Below the pieces are notes generated by a model. That model was not told the DNA's origin. It was given only the letters and a program-made list of their open reading frames with translations, and ran no database searches. Positions 6,006-11,896 of a stretch of 15,790 nucleotides of DNA are shown piece after piece; within the stretch, counting starts at the first letter, position 1; every line of letters starts with the position of its first letter. Both the position numbers and the translations under genes were made by a program. The stretch is from Planctomycetota bacterium (GTDB lineage Bacteria; Planctomycetota; UBA1135): assembly GCA_027623585.1 (NCBI GenBank), contig JAQBVK010000019.1, positions 1-15,790 of the forward strand, given 5' to 3'.

Positions 6006-8336
6006 TTGCTCTGCCTCCTGGCGCTCGCCCTGCCCGTTCAGCAGGATCCGGTCTTCGAGGCCGATGCGATTCGGTCGCGCGAGGAGCCTGGCGTGATCAT
6101 CTACGAGGTGGACGCGCCGCGGCTAACCACGGTAGGCATGAGCCTTCGCGCCAAGACCGCCGTGCTTCGCCTCGATGCCGTGCGCTATCTCCAGGCGATT
6201 GAAGATGGTGGTCTGCGCCCCACTGAGCCGAAGACGCCTTCTGCCACCCGCGAAGTGTTGCCCTCGCTCTGGAGTCGCCGCTTCCTCGCCGGGCTCGGAC
6301 TGCCAGAGGACGACACCCTGATCCAGTCTCTGCTGCTCGAAGGCGAAGTCGTCGTCATCACCGACGAGATCGAGATCCAGTGCTCACGATTGCGCGATGA
6401 ACCCGTCGCCGGAAAATTGCGCCTGGAGAACGCCTGGATCCGCTTCGCGCCGGCTTCCGTCGGACCGAACGGCTGGCCCGCGGTGCTGCGCGCCACTCTG
6501 CTCGAAGAGGAACCAGACGGAACGCTCTACGCCGAAGAGGCCTTCCTCAGCACCTGCACGGACGAGCCTCCGCACTATGGCCTGAGCCTCGGATCTCTGC
6601 GCGTCAGCAGACGTGAGGACGGCGTGCTGTTCTGGCAGCCGGAACAGGGTTGGCTGCAGATTTTGGGCGCAAACGTGATCCCGCTGCCGACGCCCGACTT
6701 CATCCCGGGTGAATCCTTCTTCGGCCTGAGCGGCGCCCGCATCGAACGCTCACGCCGCTTCGATACGGCGCTCGAACTCAACTTCCGCGGAGACGCCAAC
6801 TGGGGCGGAACTTCGGTGGATTGGAATTTCTATCCCATGTTGAGTTCGCGCCGCGGCTTGCCGTTACGCGCGATCTTCGATCTGCACGGGCCGGGCTACC
6901 GTGGCCGTTGGGACGTGTTCGCGCTCGAAGACGAGGCCGAAGACGTCACCGGCGTGCGCCGTTCAGTCGGGCGCGATTCCGACAACCGCTGGCGAACGCG
7001 CATGGAGAACGTCTGGCAGTTGGACGAGTCGTGGCGCGCCTTCGCCAACATTGATCTCACAAGCGATCCGCTGGTGGACCCCGAATTCTTCGGACCCGAC
7101 TGGACGGGCGGCGAGGACATCCGCACGGAACTGGCCCTCACCCGCACCGGTGAAGACTCCTTCGGTTACCTTCGCGCGACGCCGCGCCTCGACGATCAGG
7201 GCGCGACGCCGCTGGGCGGATATCCACGCGCTCCTGGTCCGGCGCCGCAAACTCTCGAGGAGTTACCTGCGCTCGACTGGTCCGCCTTCGCGCGCCACGC
7301 TCCGGAGTTGCCGATCACCGTGGAATACGGCGGCTCCCTCGCGCGCCTGCGTTTGAGAGATCGTGAGTTGGTTGCGCCGGGAGCCGTGGATTTTCTCGAG
7401 CAGCCCACCGCGTTGCGCACGCGTGCACTCGGATGGGCTGAGCTGGCATGGCCGATGCACGCCGGCGGCGCCTTCTTCCGGCCAGGCACGCGAGTCCAAG
7501 GCAGCGTTTGGGAGGACGACGCGCCCGGCGTCGAGCAGGATAGCCAGCTCAGCTTCGAGGCCTTCATCGAAACCGGCCTTGCCATGGAGAAGCGTTGGAG
7601 CGACGGTTGGGCGCACCGCGTGGTGCCGCAAATTCGTCTGCGCGCGCGCGAGGAGGCCATCGAAGCGGACCTGATCCCGCAAGTCTTCGACGGGCGCGAC
7701 TACCTGTACGAAGGGCAGGTCGCGGAGGTCTCGCTGCGCCAATTCTTCCTCGCGCCCGGCGCTTTGGAACCGTGGCTCGATCTCGACCTGCTCATGCCCT
7801 ATTACTTGAATGCGAGCGAAGCGCTCGCTCCGCTCGAAGGGCCGGTACCGTGGATCGCGCCCGCCGACGACGGCTTCGGGCCCGTCGAGCTGCGCGCAGC
7901 GTGGAATCCTTCCCAGCGCGGCACTGCGCTCGAGGGGGTGCGCGCCGAAGGCCGCTTCCGCCGCGATCTCGAAGCGCACCGCACCGAGTCGGTCTACGGG
8001 CGGCTCACGATGCGCCCGAACGAGCGCATCCTCTACGGCGTGAGCTACTACGAAACTGAAGGCGCGCCGGAAGACTATGCCTTCGCTACGCTGTTTGCCG
8101 GTTGGCGTTTCACCGAGAGCTGGGCGATCGGACTGCGGCAGTCCGAAAATTTCTCGGGCAGCGCCGGGGTAAACACCGGCTACGCAGTCCAGTACTACGG
8201 GCACGACTTTCTCTTCGAACTCGGCTACTCGCGCCGTCAAGTCAGTGGCGACGTGGGCGTGTACTTCAACATCACGCCGCGCTTCTTCTTCGACCCCTAC
8301 GGCAGCCAGCGACTTGCGCGGCTGCGCTTCCAGTAA
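6006..8336 (+). CDS. lptD: LptD-like outer-membrane LPS assembly protein
   Basis: The 776-residue protein has a hydrophobic signal segment (L-C-L-L-A-L-A-L-P-V), an N-terminal OstA/LptA-like jellyroll (about 15-200) and a long aromatic-rich C-terminal beta-barrel (about 230-776) ending R-L-R-F-Q. The jellyroll end carries the family phrase S-T-C-T-D-E-P-P-H-Y at 182-191, comparable to the conserved Cys-containing turn of LptD. The barrel shows alternating amphipathic strands such as I-L-Y-G-V-S-Y-Y-E-T. LptD forms the pore that places LPS in the outer leaflet, normally plugged by LptE, which is not seen here. The start is uncertain. TTG at 6006 gives a signal peptide without basic residues. 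CTG at 5997 would overlap the preceding stop by four bases, as at the other junctions. Only C126 and C184 remain in the mature chain. Confidence 0.82.
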   Translation: MLCLLALALPVQQDPVFEADAIRSREEPGVIIYEVDAPRLTTVGMSLRAKTAVLRLDAVRYLQAIEDGGLRPTEPKTPSATREVLPSLWSRRFLAGLGLPEDDTLIQSLLLEGEVVVITDEIEIQCSRLRDEPVAGKLRLENAWIRFAPASVGPNGWPAVLRATLLEEEPDGTLYAEEAFLSTCTDEPPHYGLSLGSLRVSRREDGVLFWQPEQGWLQILGANVIPLPTPDFIPGESFFGLSGARIERSRRFDTALELNFRGDANWGGTSVDWNFYPMLSSRRGLPLRAIFDLHGPGYRGRWDVFALEDEAEDVTGVRRSVGRDSDNRWRTRMENVWQLDESWRAFANIDLTSDPLVDPEFFGPDWTGGEDIRTELALTRTGEDSFGYLRATPRLDDQGATPLGGYPRAPGPAPQTLEELPALDWSAFARHAPELPITVEYGGSLARLRLRDRELVAPGAVDFLEQPTALRTRALGWAELAWPMHAGGAFFRPGTRVQGSVWEDDAPGVEQDSQLSFEAFIETGLAMEKRWSDGWAHRVVPQIRLRAREEAIEADLIPQVFDGRDYLYEGQVAEVSLRQFFLAPGALEPWLDLDLLMPYYLNASEALAPLEGPVPWIAPADDGFGPVELRAAWNPSQRGTALEGVRAEGRFRRDLEAHRTESVYGRLTMRPNERILYGVSYYETEGAPEDYAFATLFAGWRFTESWAIGLRQSENFSGSAGVNTGYAVQYYGHDFLFELGYSRRQVSGDVGVYFNITPRFFFDPYGSQRLARLRFQ

Positions 8337-8345
8337 GATCGCGAC

Positions 8346-8732
8346 ATGGAAGTCGCCACGGCGCCGCTGGCCTTCATCGGCACGATGGAGCTCGCGCTGA
8401 TCGCGCTGGTCGGCCTGCTGCTGTTTGGAGGCGAACTTCCGAAGGTGCTCGGCGAGCTCGGCCGGGTGTGGATCAAGCTGCGCCGCTCTGTGAACGAATT
8501 CAAACGCGAATCCGGCATCGACGAAGCGATGCGCGAGATCAAACGCGAGACCGACTTCCGCGTCGAGGAACCGCGCTGGCGCCGCGACATGGATCACGCC
8601 GCCGGCCCGGCGGCCGACGCGGAGCCTCAGGTCGCCGAACTCGATGCCGAGACTCCGAAGGCGGATCCCGCACCGAAAGCGAAGCCGGCGATCGAGAGCG
8701 AGCGCCCGCCGGACACCGGGCCGAGCGAGTAG
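8346..8732 (+). CDS. TatA/TatB-family twin-arginine translocase protein
   Basis: The 128-residue protein has the Tat A/B layout. A short N-terminus leads into a transmembrane helix at 13-27 (M-E-L-A-L-I-A-L-V-G-L-L-L-F-G), then the hinge F-G-G-E-L-P and an amphipathic helix at about 33-56 rich in Lys and Arg. A hydrophilic tail of about 60 residues follows, rich in Ala, Pro, Glu and Asp. L-F-G-x-x-L-P is TatA-like, while E-A-M-R-E-I-K-R-E resembles the helix after the hinge in TatB, so I do not choose between them. The ATG at 8346 is 9 nt after the LptD stop, without a strong ribosome site. It ends in TAG, 3 nt from the converging moaB stop. TatC is not in the window. It may be the last gene of the envelope operon. 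Confidence 0.87.
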   Translation: MEVATAPLAFIGTMELALIALVGLLLFGGELPKVLGELGRVWIKLRRSVNEFKRESGIDEAMREIKRETDFRVEEPRWRRDMDHAAGPAADAEPQVAELDAETPKADPAPKAKPAIESERPPDTGPSE

Positions 8733-8735
8733 CTC

Positions 8736-9278
8736 TCAGCCCAACAAGCCCGCGAAGGAGCACGGCTTGGTGCGCGCGTCGAGTTGGGGCAGAATGATTT
8801 TTTCGAGCGCGAGTCGACAGGCTCCGGTCGAGCCCGGCACCACAAAGACCACGCGTCCGCGCACCAAACCCGCGCTCGCTCGCGATTGGATCGCCGCCGC
8901 GCCGATCTCGGCGTAGGAGAGCATGCGGAAGAGTTCACCGAAGCCGCTCAGCACTTTTTCGTACAGCGGCTCCAAGGCTTCGGGCGTGACGTCACGCGTC
9001 GTCACTCCGGTGCCGCCGGTCACGATGACCGCTCGCACCAGAGGATCCGAGCACCAGCCGTTCACGGCGTCGCGAATTTCCGCGCCGTCGTCCCGGACCA
9101 CGCGGCGTTCGACGAGCCGATGGCCGGCGGCCAGCAGCTCCGCTGCAATCAACGCGCCCGAAGCATCGCTCTCGAGAGTGCGCGTGTCGGACACGGACAG
9201 CACCGCGACGCCGAGCGCAACGAACTCGCGCGCCTGGCCGCCGTGCGCGGGCGGCTTGAAGTTGAATTCAGCGTCCAT
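8736..9278 (-). CDS. moaB: Molybdopterin adenylyltransferase-like protein, MoaB/MogA family
   Basis: This 180-residue cytosolic protein of the MoaB/MogA fold acts in molybdenum cofactor synthesis, where the family binds or adenylates molybdopterin. The glycine loop V-T-G-G-T-G is at 86-91, followed by T-T-R-D-V-T-P-E-A, and the second signature V-P-G-S-T-G-A is at 147-153. G-F-G-E-L-F-R at 112-118 is also typical of MoaB. The frame is open well upstream, but the ATG at 9276-9278 precedes the first conserved strand and overlaps the end of the RNase HIII gene by 11 nt, so translation is probably coupled. No other cofactor gene is nearby, so it travels with unrelated neighbours. The first 20 residues are a non-conserved extension. 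Confidence 0.92.
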   Translation of the reverse strand: MDAEFNFKPPAHGGQAREFVALGVAVLSVSDTRTLESDASGALIAAELLAAGHRLVERRVVRDDGAEIRDAVNGWCSDPLVRAVIVTGGTGVTTRDVTPEALEPLYEKVLSGFGELFRMLSYAEIGAAAIQSRASAGLVRGRVVFVVPGSTGACRLALEKIILPQLDARTKPCSFAGLLG

Positions 9279-10170
9279 CGTTGATGAATTTCTGCACGTT
9301 CTTGAAGTGGAGTTTGGCGACGCGCCCCAGCGTGTCCTTGCCGTGCACCTCTGCCCAGAGTCGCAACGCTGGCCCGACGGGGTCGCCGCTGCCGAGCGGA
9401 AGGTCCACGGCCCATTCTCTCTCGAGCGCGTCCATTCCATCGAGGAAAGCTGCGCGGGCCAACACCGAGGCCGCGGCCGTGGCCGCGTGGCGCTCAGCGC
9501 GCGGGACCTCGACGACGCGGAGTCCGGGAGCGAGTCGCGCGAGTTCACGCCTCACCGGTGAGTCCGCGGCGAAACGGTCCACCACGGCTACCGCGGCGCC
9601 GGAACGCGCGCGCAAGGCCACCAGGCACTCCACGTGCAAGCGCGTGAGCAGCTTGTTCACGTTGCGGCCCGCAGCCACCCATGCAGCGTGGTACTCCACG
9701 GGCGGAAGCACGCGAATTTCGTGCGGCAGCCGCGTACTGAAGTGCTCGGCGAGCGCGCGCACGCGCGTATCCGTGAGCGCCTTCGAATCGGCGATGCCTG
9801 CCTTCTGCGCCTCTACCGCGGTGGCCTCGTCGAGCGCCACGGCGGCCACGACCAGGGGTCCGAAGGTGTCGCCCTTGCCGGCTTCGTCCGAGCCCATCGC
9901 GCCGGCGGCCGGCGGAAGATCGTCACCGCCCGGCGCCGCTGCGGCAGTGCGTGGCGCGCGATCGCCAAGGAAACGCGTGTGGAATGCCTCGGCGTCGCGA
10001 CCCTGCACGACCAAGCGGCCACTGGCGTACAAGCTCACGACCACGCCTTCGCCGCGCGCTTGAAACAGCGCATGGCGCAGGGGCGTGAAGCGAAAGCTCG
10101 CGCGCCGCAGCGCTGCGCCGAGCGCCTCGCCCGCCTTGGCGTCGAGTTCGAAGACCAAGGTTGCACTCAT
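9268..10170 (-). CDS. rnhC: Ribonuclease HIII
   Basis: The 300-residue enzyme cleaves RNA in RNA-DNA hybrids. The N-terminal ~75 residues form the substrate-binding domain specific to RNase HIII, with S-L-Y-A-S-G-R-L-V-V-Q-G at 47-58. The catalytic domain starts at G-S-D-E-A-G-K-G-D-T-F-G-P (93-105), giving acidic residues D95 and E96. The conserved D-S-K is at 128-130 and another likely catalytic Asp is D198 in V-V-D-R-F. It ends with H-F-K-N-V-Q-K-F, typical of HIII. The reading frame opens 12 codons earlier, but the ATG at 10168-10170 overlaps the preceding stop (ATGA) and has GGAGGT 7 nt upstream, which decides the start. The fusion-like N-terminal domain and the G-K-G-D loop separate it from RNase HII. 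Confidence 0.92.
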   Translation of the reverse strand: MSATLVFELDAKAGEALGAALRRASFRFTPLRHALFQARGEGVVVSLYASGRLVVQGRDAEAFHTRFLGDRAPRTAAAAPGGDDLPPAAGAMGSDEAGKGDTFGPLVVAAVALDEATAVEAQKAGIADSKALTDTRVRALAEHFSTRLPHEIRVLPPVEYHAAWVAAGRNVNKLLTRLHVECLVALRARSGAAVAVVDRFAADSPVRRELARLAPGLRVVEVPRAERHAATAAASVLARAAFLDGMDALEREWAVDLPLGSGDPVGPALRLWAEVHGKDTLGRVAKLHFKNVQKFINDGR

Positions 10171-10961
10171 GCGCGCGCGACCTCCGCCGCGGGACGCCCC
10201 AACCATTCCTCCATCGCTTGCGTCGCGCGTCGCTCAGAGGCGTCCATCGCCTCGCCGTAGCGCACGCGCATGCGATCGTGCTCCGCGCTCGGCCGCCCAC
10301 ATTCCGGCACCGGCACTTCAAGCTCTTCATAGGCGACCACCACTCGCGAGAAGGGCTTGGGCAACACCAATCGATCCCAAGAGCGCGCTTGCCAGCAAGA
10401 GGAGAACGCGAATCCTCCCGCGACCAAGCGGCGGCCGGTGTTGGCGGCGAGCACGACGATGCCCGGGGCGATCGAGCGCGCCGGGCCGCGCGGTCCGTCC
10501 GGCGTGAAGGCATACCCGTCGCTGCACTCTATGGCCTCGTTCGCCATGGCTCGCAGCGCTTCCGACCCTCCGCCGTAGGTGGAGCCACGCACCGTCTGGT
10601 AGCCGAGTTTTTCCGCAAGCTGCGCGATCGTCTCGCCGTCGCGGTGCAGACTCACCAATACACGCACCGGCAAGCCGAAGTGAGTGCCGACCGCGGCGAG
10701 GATGTCTTGGTGCCAAAAGCCGTACACCGGCAAGTGGCCGCGTGTGTCGCGACGATCGCGCGCTTCGGAGTTCACGTAACGCACGCGCCACGAGCGAGCG
10801 AGCAAACGCACGAGGAAGGGGCCGAAGGCGCGCATGAGGAAAGTGCCCGCGCGGCGTTGGAAGCGCTTCCGCGCGCTGCGCGGCTTGCGCGGCGCGGAGT
10901 CGGCGTTCACTTCAGCGTCGGAGGGGGGCGAGTCGGGCGGGGTCACGGCAATCGGATCCAC
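10167..10961 (-). CDS. DUF374 lysophospholipid acyltransferase-like protein
   Basis: The 264-residue protein matches the DUF374 group of membrane-associated acyltransferases. The presumed catalytic region is Y-G-F-W-H-Q-D at 80-86. It is followed by the conserved S-L-H-R-D-G-E-T-I-A (104-113), the G-S-T-Y-G-G-G-S-E-A-L turn (126-136) and T-P-D-G-P-R-G-P (153-160), which parallels the F-P-E-G-T-R-S motif of PlsC-type enzymes. A basic, likely membrane-binding stretch lies at 25-60. The family is thought to transfer acyl chains to lipid or lipid-A-like acceptors; the acceptor here is unknown. Two GTG starts are possible. The one at 10959-10961 has AGAGG 7 nt upstream and is used here. The one at 10944-10946 overlaps the preceding TGA by four bases, as elsewhere in the window. 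It precedes rnhC with a 4-nt overlap. Confidence 0.85.
   Translation of the reverse strand: MDPIAVTPPDSPPSDAEVNADSAPRKPRSARKRFQRRAGTFLMRAFGPFLVRLLARSWRVRYVNSEARDRRDTRGHLPVYGFWHQDILAAVGTHFGLPVRVLVSLHRDGETIAQLAEKLGYQTVRGSTYGGGSEALRAMANEAIECSDGYAFTPDGPRGPARSIAPGIVVLAANTGRRLVAGGFAFSSCWQARSWDRLVLPKPFSRVVVAYEELEVPVPECGRPSAEHDRMRVRYGEAMDASERRATQAMEEWLGRPAAEVARA
10178..10183 (-). promoter_or_regulatory. Shine-Dalgarno site of rnhC
   Basis: On the minus strand GGAGGT stands 7 nt before the ATG at 10170. It lies inside the last codons of the acyltransferase gene and supports this start over the more upstream in-frame start. Confidence 0.7.
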
Positions 10962-11896
10962 CGATCATCCTCTTCGCCGTCCTCGTCTGCGAGTTCTGCG
11001 TCCTCGCGCGCCCACTTTTCTTCAAAGGCGCGGCGACGGCGACGGCGCATTCTCCGCGTGATCGGCATCGTCACGAGCGCGAACAGAGCGACGCCGAGGA
11101 AAAGTTGCGGGTAGATCTCCGCGAGCAAGGCGCTCCACGAGCCGAGCTCACGGCGTAGATCCTCCTCGTGGGTGACCAGACTCAGACCGGTGGTCTCGAC
11201 CAGGGCATGGTCCAGACTGCTCCCCACGCTCACTAGGGCGAGCACTGCTGCCAAAGATCGCTCGCCGTGCACGCGCACGAGTCGCTTCACAAAGGCGTAG
11301 CCGAGCGCGTAGCCCTCCGAGGCGCCGAGCGGTTCGGGGCCGAAGCCTTCTCGATATCGACTCAAGGGCGGAAGTTCGCCGCGGAAGGCGCGCCAGGCGA
11401 GCGGCGAGGCGTACTGAGACAGCGGATCGGTGCGCGCCCAGGTCTCGGCCACGCCTTCATGAAACCAGGCGGGGAGTTGAGACCAGGCGTTGGCGCCGAC
11501 GCCGATCATCGCCCAGTGCACGAGCTCATGACGAAAGGTTTCGCGGAGCTGCGTCTGGCCGACCGCTTTGTTGGTCTGAATCAAGATGCGGCGCTGGCCC
11601 GGGATCGTCACTGCGGCGAACCACTGCGGCGCATCGCCGCCGAGCGCGCGCTCGAAGGCCTCGCGATCTTCGACCCAGGTCAGGGTGCCCTGAGGCGAAG
11701 GCGGCAGGCCGAGCCAGGCCTCGATCTTGCCGAGTTCTTCCGCAGCGGTTTCGCTGATCGCGCGCGTGCGGTCCAGCACCGCATCGGAGGCTTCCCACAT
11801 GAAAGGGCCTGCCGCGCCACGCGAAGTTTCTTGTGCAAAAGCGAGCGGCGCTTCCGGCAACAAGGCCGGAAGCGCCGCAAGGATCGCGAGCAGCAC
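10943..11896 (-). CDS. Membrane-anchored MA-type (gluzincin) metallopeptidase
   Basis: The 317-residue protein has a signal segment (L-L-A-I-L-A-A-L-P-A-L-L, cleavage perhaps after A-F-A at 19-21). Its extracytoplasmic zinc-peptidase domain carries H-E-L-V-H at 123-127 and W-F-H-E-G-V-A-E at 144-151, the HExxH plus downstream Glu arrangement of the peptidase MA/gluzincin clan. A transmembrane helix lies at about 264-281, followed at once by a run of arginines (281-289) and an acidic tail. This suggests a periplasmic enzyme with a cytoplasmic C-terminus. The GTG at 11894-11896 directly follows the TAG of the lipoprotein gene in the same frame, with a weak GGAG 11 nt upstream. A strong hairpin covers its signal-peptide codons. 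Its TGA overlaps the next gene. The substrate is unknown. Confidence 0.83.
   Translation of the reverse strand: MLLAILAALPALLPEAPLAFAQETSRGAAGPFMWEASDAVLDRTRAISETAAEELGKIEAWLGLPPSPQGTLTWVEDREAFERALGGDAPQWFAAVTIPGQRRILIQTNKAVGQTQLRETFRHELVHWAMIGVGANAWSQLPAWFHEGVAETWARTDPLSQYASPLAWRAFRGELPPLSRYREGFGPEPLGASEGYALGYAFVKRLVRVHGERSLAAVLALVSVGSSLDHALVETTGLSLVTHEEDLRRELGSWSALLAEIYPQLFLGVALFALVTMPITRRMRRRRRRAFEEKWAREDAELADEDGEEDDRWIRLP
11845..11878 (-). terminator. 14-bp perfect hairpin inside the signal-peptide codons (terminator- or attenuator-like)
   Basis: The arms 11845-11858 and 11865-11878 are perfectly complementary (14 bp, G+C-rich) around the 6-nt loop AACAAG. On the minus strand the stem is followed, after TCGC, by TTTT at 11837-11840, so it resembles a weak intrinsic terminator. 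It starts 18 nt after the stop of the lipoprotein gene and lies inside the peptidase coding sequence, where it could reduce read-through from the lipoprotein gene or hide the translation start. The T-run is short and offset, so true termination is uncertain. Confidence 0.4.

Noticed and set aside
7812..7828. GCGAGCG/CGCTCGC hairpin inside lptD
   Set aside because: A 7-bp stem with a 3-nt loop built from GCG/CGC repeats is expected often in this base composition.
7263..8597. Long minus-strand open frame antisense to lptD and the Tat gene
   Set aside because: It crosses the junction of two real genes and its translation is low-complexity with no motif; it is a codon-bias shadow.
8733..8735. 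Terminator between the converging Tat and moaB genes
   Set aside because: Only 3 bp separate the stops, and no stable stem with a T-run is visible around them.
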